Shown piece by piece: positions 36,220 through 45,900 of a DNA stretch of 64,000 bases (positions are counted from its first letter, which is position 1; each line of letters begins with the position of its first letter). The position numbers were made by a program, and so were the translations under genes. Location: contig NZ_JACHIH010000022.1 in the NCBI RefSeq assembly GCF_014203125.1, forward strand, positions 23,761 to 87,760, given 5' to 3'. Under the pieces are notes generated by a model that saw only the letters and a program-made list of their open reading frames with translations, was not told the origin of the DNA and ran no database searches. This stretch comes from Rhodopseudomonas rhenobacensis (GTDB lineage: Bacteria > Pseudomonadota > Alphaproteobacteria > Rhizobiales > Xanthobacteraceae).

Positions 36220-36984
36220 ATGTTTTATTCCAAAGAAAGCATGGAAGAGCTCGCGCGAAGCTTTGAGGGACTTGGCAAGCAGAGCACCGATCTGCTTGAG
36301 CGCTATCTCACGCTCGATTTGAAGAATGCGCGCGCACGGGAGTTCGCAACACAGGGTTTTCCCCGCAGGCTGCAAACGATGGTTCGCTGCATCAACCACG
36401 TCTTCACCCTGATCCCGCCGGAGCGCAACACGGTGCCGACCGGAGACGAACTGGCCGACGCGACAATCCATATTCAATGCTTTGTGTTCAATGTGTTCGG
36501 CAGCCTCGACAATCTCGCGTGGATTTGGGTATGCGAGACTGGGCAGAAGCGGTCAGACGCCACTCCGATTAAAGACCGGCAGGTTGGCCTCGGTCCGGGG
36601 TTCGATACTGTTCGGGAAACGCTTCCCCAAGGATTGAAGGAACATCTTGAGAGTCTGAAGGGATGGTTCGATCACACTACGAATCTGCGTCATGCGTTGG
36701 CGCATCGTATCCCGCTGTACATCCCGCCTTACGTCATCAAGAAGGAAGACGAAGCCGCGTATCATGCGTACCAGACGAACATGGCGGCGGCCATTCACGT
36801 CCACGACTTCGCAGAATACGACCGGCTGTCCGCTGAGCAATTGCAGCTCGGCCGGTTCATGCCATGGGTGAAGCACTCCTTCGAAGAGAACGCCCATCCC
36901 GTCGTCTTCCATCCCCAGATGCTGGCTGACTTCAACACCGTCGAGGAGCTTGGTCGCAAGATGCTCGATGCGCTTGCAGCATAA
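36220..36984 (+). CDS. HEPN-like protein with R-x4-H motif
   Basis: A 254-residue helical protein. NLRHALAHRIPLYIPPYV (about 158-175) contains R-x4-H, typical of HEPN ribonucleases, followed by the IPLYIPPY string common to a family of uncharacterised proteins. The first 150 residues look like a helical bundle (VRCINHVFTLIPPERN, VFNVFGSLDNLAWIWV). No operon partner: abiE is divergent upstream and a long gap follows. Toxic RNase or inactive scaffold are both possible. Confidence 0.55.
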   Translation: MFYSKESMEELARSFEGLGKQSTDLLERYLTLDLKNARAREFATQGFPRRLQTMVRCINHVFTLIPPERNTVPTGDELADATIHIQCFVFNVFGSLDNLAWIWVCETGQKRSDATPIKDRQVGLGPGFDTVRETLPQGLKEHLESLKGWFDHTTNLRHALAHRIPLYIPPYVIKKEDEAAYHAYQTNMAAAIHVHDFAEYDRLSAEQLQLGRFMPWVKHSFEENAHPVVFHPQMLADFNTVEELGRKMLDALAA

Positions 36985-37000
36985 CGACCGTTCGCGGTCG
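36985..37000 (+). terminator. UUCG hairpin directly after the HEPN-like gene
   Basis: CGACCG-TTCG-CGGTCG begins at the base after the stop codon. A 6-bp GC stem with the very stable UUCG loop, then GGGCGCGCGCC; there is no T-run. It may terminate transcription or protect the mRNA end. Confidence 0.4.
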
Positions 37001-37400
37001 GGCGCGCGCCTTCGGCTTACGTCCGATAGCGCCCTCGTAAGTCTTGCGCATTGATCCACCCCGAACACCGTTGGCGCATCTGCGTTGGACGCGAATGGGA
37101 TTGTGGGCCCGTCCGCGATGTCCCCGGCGGGCGGCGCATGAGGGAGCCTTCCCCGTTCCCTTTCAGACGTGCCCGAACAATAGCGGCTTCTTACCGTGGG
37201 GGATCACGCCGGAGCGCGCGCCGGATTCAAGGCCGCTCGCTTCCGCGCCGAGGCTTCGCCGTCGGCTTGTGCAGCTCCGCGCCGCCCATGGGGCGGTGCG
37301 CTGCGCACAGCCTTTGAACCCGCCGCTCATCCGCTCCGGCCAGTTGACCCCACGAAGCCGCACATCGTGTGCGGTCTCGAACAACTGAAAGGAAAACATC
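37001..37400. other. GC-rich 400-bp leader, no supported gene
   Basis: This region precedes a small backbone gene at 37401 and resembles the GC-rich leader before parB in composition, with several short TTCGGC-type hairpins. No frame has convincing composition. It likely holds the promoter for 37401-37966. Confidence 0.35.
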
Positions 37401-37613
37401 ATGAGCAAGAAACCAAAACTCATCGCCTACACCGTCAAGGAACGCGGCAACGGCCAATCGGCAATCTGGACCCGCATCGGTGCCGCCTGGCCGCATGCCA
37501 ACGGCAGCACGGGGTTCTCCATCGAACTCCAGGCCTTTCCAGTCGATGGCCGCCTCGTCCTGATCGAACCGAAGGCGGGCGAAGAAACCGCCGAGAACGG
37601 AGGCGCTGCATGA
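37401..37613 (+). CDS. Small hypothetical backbone protein
   Basis: A 70-residue protein starting MSKKPKLIAYTVKERGNG, with AAAGGAAAA as ribosome binding site. The pattern (WTRIGAAWPHANGSTGFSIE) is familiar as a small protein next to DUF2958 in integrative elements. It overlaps the next gene by four bases. Confidence 0.65.
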   Translation: MSKKPKLIAYTVKERGNGQSAIWTRIGAAWPHANGSTGFSIELQAFPVDGRLVLIEPKAGEETAENGGAA

Positions 37614-37966
37614 AGCTCCTCACAGATGCGCAACGCGCGCAACTGCTCGAAAACGGCCGCCGTCAGGCGGCCGTTAAGGGCACCTCGGCGGAAATTGACT
37701 TCAAGCCGGTCGTTAAACTGTTCAACCCGTGCGGAGGCGGGACTTGGCTGCTCACCGAGATCGATCCGGACGACGAAACCGTCGCGTGGGGCTTGTGCGA
37801 CCTCGGCATGGGCTTTCCGGAATTCGGCACCGTCAGCCTGACGGAGCTTGTCGAATATCGGGGGCCGCTTGCGCTCGGCATCGAACGCGATCTCTACTTC
37901 GAAGCGGAGAAGCCGATCTCGGCGTATTGCGACGAAGCCGCAGAGCGAGGATACGTCAAGGCATGA
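37610..37966 (+). CDS. DUF2958 family protein
   Basis: A 118-residue protein. FKPVVKLFNPCGGGTWLLTE, the acidic DPDDETVAWGLCDLGMGFPE and LTELVEYRGPLALGIERDLY are the hallmark strings of DUF2958, a frequent passenger of conjugative elements whose biochemical role is unknown. Start ATG 37610 overlaps the preceding stop. Confidence 0.8.
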   Translation: MKLLTDAQRAQLLENGRRQAAVKGTSAEIDFKPVVKLFNPCGGGTWLLTEIDPDDETVAWGLCDLGMGFPEFGTVSLTELVEYRGPLALGIERDLYFEAEKPISAYCDEAAERGYVKA

Positions 37967-38078
37967 CCGCAGCCACGCACCGCGCCGGTTAACCCGGCGC
38001 GGTGCGTTTGCGTTCGTTCGACTTCGTTGTCTCCGAAACGGATAACATGACGCGTAAAATGGTGCCGCGAGGTGCACC

Positions 38079-38804
38079 ATGATCCGCGTCAAGACGGCCC
38101 CGGCTTTCCGGCCCGTTGTCCTCAACGTCAAGCCGCAACAGGCCGTGGTGAGCGTCAGGCCGCGCAGGATCACGACCCGCCCCGTGACCATCCGCCAACC
38201 GGCGACTGCCACACGCATAGCGGTACGTGCGCCGCGCGTCGCACCGTCCCGCATGGCGGCGTCTCCCATGTTCGGCGATGCGACGCCGGAGGTCCGGATC
38301 AACCCTTATGTGGAATTTTCAGGACGTTTCACCGTCGCGGGCGGCATCGAAATCACCTACCGCGACTTGGACACGCGCTTCCTGCGAAAATTCCTGCACT
38401 TTCTTCTTTGGGCGACCTGCACCGCCGCCACCGGATGGTGGCTGTTTGAACGCTCGCAATTTACGCCGGTCTGGCAATGGGGCCTGTTCGCAGCGGTCGC
38501 CATCACGTTGGGCTACCTGTTGTCTCGCCCCAAAGAGATCGCCCGCACCATCGAAATCCGCGCCGACTGCATGATCCTCGATGGGGCCGACGTGTTCTGG
38601 CTCGACCGCATGGAGCTGGGCTGGCCGCAGTTCCTCCCCGATCAGGACAACAACCTCGTGCTGCAGGGCGTCTATGGAACGCGCTTCGTCGAATTCTTCA
38701 CCGTTCGCCGCTTCGATGAACGCGACCGTGGCCCGGAAGTGCTGCAGGCCCATTTGCAAGGGGCGATGCGGCAGCTCTGGGCGTTCCCCAACCGCGACAC
38801 CTGA
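38079..38804 (+). CDS. Inner-membrane hypothetical protein
   Basis: A 241-residue protein: a Pro/Arg/Val-rich N-terminus (1-65), a beta-rich stretch, two adjacent membrane segments (about 108-120 FLHFLLWATCTAATGWWLF and about 130-147 QWGLFAAVAITLGYLL), then a cytoplasmic C-terminal domain (VFWLDRMELGWPQFLPDQDN). Located 8 bases before the convergent coupling-protein gene ends. Possibly part of the transfer apparatus, but no known family is recognised. Confidence 0.6.
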   Translation: MIRVKTAPAFRPVVLNVKPQQAVVSVRPRRITTRPVTIRQPATATRIAVRAPRVAPSRMAASPMFGDATPEVRINPYVEFSGRFTVAGGIEITYRDLDTRFLRKFLHFLLWATCTAATGWWLFERSQFTPVWQWGLFAAVAITLGYLLSRPKEIARTIEIRADCMILDGADVFWLDRMELGWPQFLPDQDNNLVLQGVYGTRFVEFFTVRRFDERDRGPEVLQAHLQGAMRQLWAFPNRDT

Positions 38805-38812
38805 CCGGGAAA

Positions 38813-40345
38813 CTATTCGGCATCCGCCAGCACGCGCGCGCGCAGCGCTGCCACGTCATGATGTTCAAGGCGGATGACCGCCGCCGGCGGCCGCCCATCC
38901 AGCATCAGGAGTTGCGCAAAACTCTCGCGGTGAAACGATGTGCGCAGCTCGAACGGCAGGATCAGGTTCTCGGTGCGCCGCGCAATGTAGTCGAGCGTCG
39001 CTTGATCCGCATTGGAGAAGCACTGGACCACCGAGGCGTTGCCGATAAATGTCTCCCAGCTCGCCGGGTAGTGACGGCGCAATTGCGTAATGTCCTGCAA
39101 CACCGCCCACAGCTTCACGCCGAAGCCGGGAAAATACGCCGCCGCCGATTCCATCAATTGCATGTGGCCCAGAACCGGGAATTCTTCGAGCAAGAAGAGG
39201 ATGGGCGTCTTGCCGACCGGCCATGTTCCCCGCCGCTCCAGCGTCGTGCAGGCCTGCCGGATGATCATGCGAAGCCAGCGGAAATGCGTTTCCATCCGCC
39301 CGGCGGGAAGACAGAGATAGATCGTGGTTGGCCGGTCACCCGCCAGCGCCTCAAGCTGAAAGTCGCTGGAGCGCGAAATCGCCCGCATCGGCAGGCTGTC
39401 GAGGAAATCTGTCTGCGCCGCCGCCGTCGAGAAGATGCTCCCCCGTTCATTGACCGGCGTGTTGGCAAACCGCTTGCCGATGGCGCAGAGAATCCCGCCA
39501 AACGCGTCGGTCTTCGCCGCCATCGCCATGGTCAATGTCTCCACCGCCGCGAGGCGTTCAATCTCCGCCTCGCTGTGGCGCCGCCGCTTGGCGCGGTGTT
39601 GCGCGTTGGCGCGCGCGGTCCTCACCGCGTCCAGCAGAGCCGGATGGGTCAGGGTGAGCAGTTGCCGTACGGCAATCAGATTGCGTTCGGCTTCGGGCAG
39701 CGTCAGCGCGAACAGGATCAACCCTTTCAGGAGTTCGCGCGAGCTGTCGTTCCAGTGGCGCGAACTGGCATTTGGATCTTCCACGATGATCGCCTGCGTG
39801 ATCTCGGCCACGTCATCGATGATCGTCATCGAGGCCGGGTCGAGCTCCGCCATCAGATTGAACGACGCCGTTTTTAATCCCGATTGTCCGAACGGGTCGA
39901 GCACATGCACTCTGTGCCCGCAGGCCCGGCGGACCTCCGCCGTCTTCTTGGCCAGTTCGCCCTTGGGATCGAGCACCAGCATCGAGCCGGGATAGAGGTA
40001 GAGATTGGGCTCCAGCACCGTTGAGGTCTTGCCCGCCCGCGCGCCCGCAATCGTCACCAGCGGCCGGTCATCCATGTAGCCAATCGGTTGCCCGGCAATC
40101 TTCCCGAGTATGATTTGTCCGGGCTGGTAGGCGAATTCGAACAAGTCGCTGGGCCGCATCCAGTGATTGACCGGCGGGCGCTGCGGCACCGCGCGCGGCA
40201 GCAGCACTCCACGCGGCAAGGACGTGTCGTAGAGTTTGCGCGCATGCTGATCGAGCGCGGGCAAACCGAGGTGGGCCACTGGGCGCACCAGCGGCAATGG
40301 CGAAGCCCATTTCTCGCGCTCGCTCTTCTCAAACCATCCAAACAT
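38813..40345 (-). CDS. traG: TraG/VirD4-like coupling ATPase
   Basis: A 510-residue type IV coupling protein. Walker A AGARAGKTSTV (about 98-108), followed by LVLDPKGELAKKTAE, Walker B ILFLLEEFPVLGH (about 382-394) and a late SNADQATLDYIA segment. It lacks the N-terminal membrane anchor usual in VirD4/TraG proteins; the visible protein starts directly in the soluble part. The absent anchor could be supplied by the two-segment membrane protein at 38079-38804. With the relaxase it should link the DNA to a mating pore supplied in trans. Confidence 0.85.
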   Translation of the reverse strand: MFGWFEKSEREKWASPLPLVRPVAHLGLPALDQHARKLYDTSLPRGVLLPRAVPQRPPVNHWMRPSDLFEFAYQPGQIILGKIAGQPIGYMDDRPLVTIAGARAGKTSTVLEPNLYLYPGSMLVLDPKGELAKKTAEVRRACGHRVHVLDPFGQSGLKTASFNLMAELDPASMTIIDDVAEITQAIIVEDPNASSRHWNDSSRELLKGLILFALTLPEAERNLIAVRQLLTLTHPALLDAVRTARANAQHRAKRRRHSEAEIERLAAVETLTMAMAAKTDAFGGILCAIGKRFANTPVNERGSIFSTAAAQTDFLDSLPMRAISRSSDFQLEALAGDRPTTIYLCLPAGRMETHFRWLRMIIRQACTTLERRGTWPVGKTPILFLLEEFPVLGHMQLMESAAAYFPGFGVKLWAVLQDITQLRRHYPASWETFIGNASVVQCFSNADQATLDYIARRTENLILPFELRTSFHRESFAQLLMLDGRPPAAVIRLEHHDVAALRARVLADAE

Positions 40346-40667
40346 GGCCGTGCTCCCGCATCAGGTGCGCAAGAGCATCATCGCAGATCAAGGGCAGCGC
40401 ATGTCAGGCGTGACGCTGCACGATGCCGAATGAGGAACGACGACGAACGCGAACGCGCGAGGAAACAGGCGAAGCAAATGGAATGGTGCATGACGGGTGA
40501 AATTGGTTGGCGGGGTGAATCTATTGTTGGGTGAAAGTTGGAAATGATAAATTGGGGGAAAGGGAAGCGAGATGTCTTTTGGCTAGGCCAAAAGAAAGCA
40601 CTCGTATAAGGGCCGGATTATCTGTCCCTTATATATCCCCGGACGCTTGCGCTCTGCGGTAAATAAA
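40346..40667. other. oriT: Probable oriT region
   Basis: A 322-base gap between the divergent coupling-protein gene and the mobC-relaxase operon, the usual place of an origin of transfer. It carries two inverted repeats: TCTTTTGGC-TAG-GCCAAAAGA at 40575-40595 and TATAAGGG/CCCTTATA at 40605-40633 with 13 bases between, containing ATTATCTGTCC, which loosely resembles the TATCCTG nic core of RP4/VirD2-type relaxases. The repeats are direct observations; the nic site is inference. Confidence 0.5.
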
Positions 40668-41012
40668 ATGGGAAGGCCGGTAAAAAATAATCCGCGCGAT
40701 CGGCAATTGAATTTCAGCCTGACCGCGGAGGAACTTGCCACGCTGCAAGCCCGCGCGGACGCCGTCGGCATGCGCCTGGTGGATTACGGCCGCGGTGTTT
40801 TATTGAAGACCCGGCGTTCTGCAAGCAGTGCAAACAATTCGGTCCGGCCACCGTCGAAGCTGGAGCGGCTCAACAATATTCAGCTTCGCCGTGTCGGGAA
40901 CAATCTCAATCAGCTCGTCCATTGGCATCACCGCTACCGCCAGCCGCTGCCCGCACGGCTGGAGCCGTTACTGGCGGAAATCCGCCAACTCATTCAGCAG
41001 GCCGGACCGTGA
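40668..41012 (+). CDS. MobC-like relaxosome accessory protein
   Basis: A 114-residue basic protein: DRQLNFSLTAEELATLQARA (ribbon-helix-helix-like N-terminus) and a C-terminal ERLNNIQLRRVGNNLNQLVH, the pattern of MobC/relaxosome proteins that bind oriT and assist the relaxase. It overlaps the relaxase gene by four bases (GTGA). Confidence 0.75.
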   Translation: MGRPVKNNPRDRQLNFSLTAEELATLQARADAVGMRLVDYGRGVLLKTRRSASSANNSVRPPSKLERLNNIQLRRVGNNLNQLVHWHHRYRQPLPARLEPLLAEIRQLIQQAGP

Positions 41013-42484
41013 TCATCCGGATTCTGTCGGGAAAATCGTTCAAGGGACTGGGGGAGTACCTCGTTAACGACCCCAAACGCGTCGGTTGGACCGAGACACG
41101 CAACCTCGCCAATGACGGTCACATGCCCTCCGTGATCAGTGAAATGTACGGCACCTATCTGGATGCCGAACTCCTGAAGGAGGAAGCCGGCATTCGGGGC
41201 GGTGGCCGCCCGCTTGAGAAATCCGTGAAACACATCTCGCTCAACTGGAGCCCGGACGAGCACCCGACCCGCGAGCAGATCGCCGAGGCCGCCGATGATT
41301 TCCTTAAGCACATGAAGTGGGACGAGCATCAGGTCGCCTTGGTCTCGCATAACGACAAGCCGCACGCGCATGTCCACCTCATGATCAACGCGGTCCATCC
41401 CGAGACCGGCATGAAGCTCGACGATTTTTTGGAGAGGAGGCGAGCGCAGCAATGGGCGCTCGACTATGAGCGCGAGAACGGGAACATTCTCTGCCAGCAA
41501 CGCCTGCTCGATGCCGACGAACGGGAGCCATCGCCTACCCGCGAAACCTGGCTCAAATTGAAGGAGTCGGAGAAGGAACATGGAGAGGCGGAGCAGGCCC
41601 GCCGCCGTTACGACCCCGACTACATGAACAAGGAGGAAAACCGCAAGACCATCGAAAGCAACGAGTGGGAAATCCTCAAGGACTATCAGCGTGAACGGCG
41701 TGAAGCGTTCTTTGCGGAAGGAAAGGAAGTCTTCCGCGAGCGTCGCAACGAAATCTTCCAAGCGGTCCGTGAGGAGTTCAAACCCGAGTGGCGCGAGTAT
41801 TTCGCCGCCAAGAAAGACGGCATGGATGAGGAACGTCTGTCGGACATGAAGACAGACATTCTTGCACGCCAGAACGCGGCACTTGATGAACGCCGCTCAT
41901 GTGGTTTGGGGAGCTTACGGGAGCATCGTGACGACGAGTATGCCCTGATCCTTTCCGGCCAAAAGGAGATGCGCGACGAGTTGAGAGACCGCCAGGCGCA
42001 GGGATTGCGTTCGCCTGATCTGCTTTACCTCAATCACGACCCGGACATTGTGCTGGAGCGTTATAGACAAGAGGCCCAGGAAGAGACGGTCCGTGCGGAT
42101 GACGTCAGAAGTGACTTCCGGCAGAGCGCAGAGGAGGTCTGCGGGCGGGAGGATACGCAGGGCGATGAGCACGCGCCCTTCGCTACCTTCGCGGAAAATC
42201 CCCGCGTTCGTGGCGGGGTAGATGCGTTCGGAGATCTCGGCATGGGGGCGATCGGCGGGCTTGCCACCATCGGCGAGCGGTTGTTCGACGGCTTCCTCGG
42301 GAGCCCGACGCCGCAGCGCGAGTCCGCCAAGCCGGCACCCGAGCCATCCCAGGAACGCCCCCGCGAGAATCCGTTCCTTCGGGTTGCTGATGCCGCCCGA
42401 AAGAACGCCGAGGCGATGGAGGAGCAGCAGCGCAATCGCGCTTACTGGGAAGACCGGGGCCGCGACCGAGGGCGATGGGACTGA
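41009..42484 (+). CDS. Relaxase (mobilization nuclease domain)
   Basis: A 491-residue protein. N-terminal nuclease domain: IRILSGKSFKGLGEYLVNDP, the catalytic-metal motif DKPHAHVHLMINAVHP (about 114-129, HxHxH) and the family string TGMKLDDFLERR. A long charged helical C-terminus (about 200-480) with Glu/Arg-rich repeats follows. It begins at GTG 41009 overlapping mobC. It should nick at oriT and pilot the strand; a conserved catalytic Tyr lies near the N-terminus (GEYLVN, about 17). Confidence 0.8.
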   Translation: MIIRILSGKSFKGLGEYLVNDPKRVGWTETRNLANDGHMPSVISEMYGTYLDAELLKEEAGIRGGGRPLEKSVKHISLNWSPDEHPTREQIAEAADDFLKHMKWDEHQVALVSHNDKPHAHVHLMINAVHPETGMKLDDFLERRRAQQWALDYERENGNILCQQRLLDADEREPSPTRETWLKLKESEKEHGEAEQARRRYDPDYMNKEENRKTIESNEWEILKDYQRERREAFFAEGKEVFRERRNEIFQAVREEFKPEWREYFAAKKDGMDEERLSDMKTDILARQNAALDERRSCGLGSLREHRDDEYALILSGQKEMRDELRDRQAQGLRSPDLLYLNHDPDIVLERYRQEAQEETVRADDVRSDFRQSAEEVCGREDTQGDEHAPFATFAENPRVRGGVDAFGDLGMGAIGGLATIGERLFDGFLGSPTPQRESAKPAPEPSQERPRENPFLRVADAARKNAEAMEEQQRNRAYWEDRGRDRGRWD

Positions 42485-42506
42485 AACGGGATTTGGGCCC
42501 AAAGGG

Positions 42507-42974
42507 GTGTCGCTCAAGTCCCACGAAAGCCAAATACCCCGATACCGTCGTGTGCGTCGCGCTGGCAGAAGTCTCTTGGACCGAAAGATCAGAAGCCCGC
42601 TCCGAAGTGCTCTGGTCGACGCCCAAGCGGACCTGCTTCGGCAGTTTGCCGTCCGGCTGGCCGCCGTCGAGATTTCGACGCCGCCGCCGGCGCGCGATGC
42701 CGCGATCCAGGCGATCCTGCGCGACCGGGATGCTGCGCTCTATGTATTGGCGGCGACCATGGCCGAGGAGCGGCGGGCGCACCGACTATCCGGAACAGGC
42801 CCTGACCCTGACCAGCGTCCTTGCGCCCCTGGGGCAATTCGGCTTGAGCCGAAGAGGCCGCGTTGGCCGGCGTTACAATCGAAGAGTCTGGCCTTCGAGC
42901 TGCAAACAAATTTGCGTGCTAGTCGCGCACTATATTGCGGTCGACGAAACTCGTCTTGCCTCGATGCCGGATGA
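42507..42974 (+). CDS. Short hypothetical downstream of relaxase
   Basis: A 155-residue frame beginning at GTG 42507, 22 bases after the relaxase stop, with GGGG upstream. Residues about 28-95 (SALVDAQADLLRQFAVRLAA, AAIQAILRDRDAALYVLAAT) have a convincing helical composition; the C-terminal 50 residues run into the convergent Avs-like gene and look degraded. It may be a real small mobilization-linked protein truncated by insertion of the Avs-like gene. Confidence 0.4.
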   Translation: MSLKSHESQIPRYRRVRRAGRSLLDRKIRSPLRSALVDAQADLLRQFAVRLAAVEISTPPPARDAAIQAILRDRDAALYVLAATMAEERRAHRLSGTGPDPDQRPCAPGAIRLEPKRPRWPALQSKSLAFELQTNLRASRALYCGRRNSSCLDAG

Positions 42975-45900
42975 AGAGTGTGCGTTCAGTTACGCGCCCG
43001 CCGCCGTCCATGAGTCCAGCAATAAACTTCATTTGAAACCCAAGAATAATCAGCGCGAGGTTATTCTCCTTCAAGAACCGATTCATATAATCCGCGCGGC
43101 AAATGAGAGCGGCGGGTTCCTCCGACCACCACCGTGGGTCCTGAACTTGGACCTGGCCATACGAGTCTTGCCAACCACCACGGTGATCCCACTGAAGGTT
43201 GCTTGCTTGCACCAGCGCCGTGGAGGGCGTTAGGAGCGTCTTTGATTCGCCAATTTGACTGTAGTCACGTTCCCATTCCCTGCCGCGTAGCTGGCGTAGT
43301 GCAAGATGATGAAAGGTAACACCACTATCTTCGCCACCGAAGGTGATTGGATCTTCCGAACGGTGTGTATAGGGCCACCGGCGCGGGTATTCGCCGAGAT
43401 AGCCGCGGTAATCGTGCGGTCCGTGATTAAAATGATCGAGAGGGGCTTTGGCGAACGCCTTCGCCACTTTCTTGGTATCCGCGGCATCGCATGTTGCCGC
43501 GCGTACGCTTCGGGTCACATGGCGGTAGGTGTTGTAACGTCGGGAACCTGTCCGCTTCCCGTTCCAAGATTCATCCATATCGAGAATATGCCAAACCGCG
43601 CCCTCTGGATCGGTCAGTTCTAATGCCTGAGCTATATCCGTGAGATCGTCCTCACCGACCCAACCGGCGTCCTCTGCTGGGATATCGCGTCCGCGAAACA
43701 CATAGGGGGCGGGCTTCAGCCAAGTATCATCGCTGGTCGGCGGAGGCAAGAATTGGCGGATGTCGGTCGGATCGATATCGCGCAGGTTGAGGCCCTGTAG
43801 CTCGGCCGAAGGCGGAAGGGTCGCGGACCAGGTCTTCCGGTCGGCATGATCGGCCATTTGACCCACGAGCTGGCGTAAAAATATCCAGTAATACTTCTTT
43901 CCGAGACGTTCGGCCCAGCCCGGCTTCCCACGGCCGCCGCCAAATTCGCTCAGCAGAGCACGATCAAAATGAGCGCATTGATCGCTGGGCCCGGGATAAC
44001 CGAACTCTACGGCCTCCTTAAGAAACCACCGAAAGACCCCTAGTTTGTCCAGCCCGGCTTTCTCGATATCGAAGGCGCTTGTCACGCGCGGCTCGACAAC
44101 GTAGCGCGCGAAGTCCGTCCCTGTGGCGAGGCCAATCTTCTGCACGAGGCTCATCTGAGGAAAGCGTTCTCGATCTTCGGCATAGGCTCTTACGCTTTCC
44201 TCGGAGGGAAGCGCGATCGGCCAAGCGCTTCTGTAGGGCGGACGATACAGCGTTGCATCCACCCCGTCAGGTGCAACGCCTCGCTCAGCGGACAATTCGA
44301 TGATAAGCCGCCCGTGATCACGCAAGCTTGCATTACGCGGCGGATTGCCCTCCGCGAAGTAGAAGTCATAAACGACACTGGCCGCATCGCGGAGGTCAGG
44401 CACTTCCTCATTGAGAAGCAGCGCGCCATAGGCGGCTACAAGAACGCGCTCGATGATATACTCATCATCGCTCGCCAAAAAACGCTGCAGCAGAGGGGCG
44501 ATGCAGCCCGGTCGTGCACGAAAGATGCTCACCATGGCCATAGTAGCTTGATCACGGATACGGCGGTCTGGTGACGCGCAAAACCAGGCGAGCATGATGG
44601 CCCAAAGCGCCCCGACGGCATCGGGAAGATTGTTGAGATTGCCGCGGCGCGCGGTTTCGATGAGCCGGTGTACGCCACTCCTAGGACGCACCGTATCACT
44701 CCAGCCCGAGAACGAATCTTCTAACCGATAGGCCCAGAACGGATCGCGCGCGAGCAAGGGGGCGCCTCTGAGCATTCGATCCAGAAATCGCGCATTCAGA
44801 GGATGATCAGGCCTGGCGGCAACGCCAAGCAGGACTTCGAATATTGCCGCAACGGTCTGGCTCGAACTTAGCCCTTCGCGAACAAGCTGCACGGTGCGAT
44901 CCACAACAAATTGCGGGTCCCGCCATTGTAGACCAGCAATGAACGGGCTCCACAAAAGAGCCTGCTCAACACCCTCCAGAGCATCTATGAGTTCGACCCC
45001 GTGCGCTTCGGGCAATTGGATCGAAAGCGCTTCCAGCACCCCGGCATTGGCCCCGACCGCATCATTGCTTGCGGCGAGGAAATGAAGCGTGCCTCCGGGA
45101 GAAAACGCAGCTGGCACGTTTGTGATTCCAGCCAATAGATTTTCTGCAATGAGATGGTCACCGATACGCTCGAAAGTGAAACGGACGGAATACGAAGCTT
45201 CGGCGCCAAGGCCCAAGCCCGGATGTTCGATGATCGAAACAAGCGATTCCGATTCGAGTACTGCGAAGAGTGATTGCGATTGGGTAGCCGAAGGTCCGTC
45301 GACCAACGACCGCACATCCGCTAGCGGCAGCGTTCTGCTGCCAGCCGCCGCCATTGTTCCGGCAATGCGTAGCATGACGTCGTTCACCCGATTCTCACGA
45401 TGGTCGTAATCGCAAGCCACCGCGGCACGTTCATTCTTGGCGCGGAGCAGCAGATTGATAATTGCACGGATACCCTCACGGCCCGCCGGAATGGCTTGGG
45501 TGTCGCTGTCACGCAGGGCTTCGCATAGCAAGCGCAGGAAGAGCGGGTTGGCGAACTCTTCCTGTAAGAGAGGCTCTGCCGGTACACCAAGTCCATAATG
45601 CTGAAAGAACGCGAACAACGCCTCATATTCCCGACCGAGAAACCCATTATGCTCGATGGTAGGAATATCGAGCCCGGGTGGCATCACTTCGCGCACATAG
45701 ATTTCACGGCAGCTCACGCACAGCTTGAGAAACGGTCGGCGCTTGATCTGTTCAAGCATTGGCGGCAGCCAGCTTTGCCACTTCCGGCGATCGGGCTGAG
45801 TCTCATTTAGGGCATCGATAAAAATGATCAGCGGAAATCCTGTGGATTCACCGGCCGCGTTCAATGCGTCAAGGACGGCATCGCGGCCAAGTCCATTTCC

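Noticed and set aside
36015..36221. Minus-strand 68-residue frame divergent from the HEPN-like gene
   Set aside because: Start codon overlaps the other gene's start and no conserved feature is visible.
42475..43233. Long plus-strand frame starting MGLKRDLGPKG
   Set aside because: Arg/Ser-rich composition typical of a shadow; the frame from GTG 42507 is more protein-like, and most of the region is covered by the Avs-like gene.
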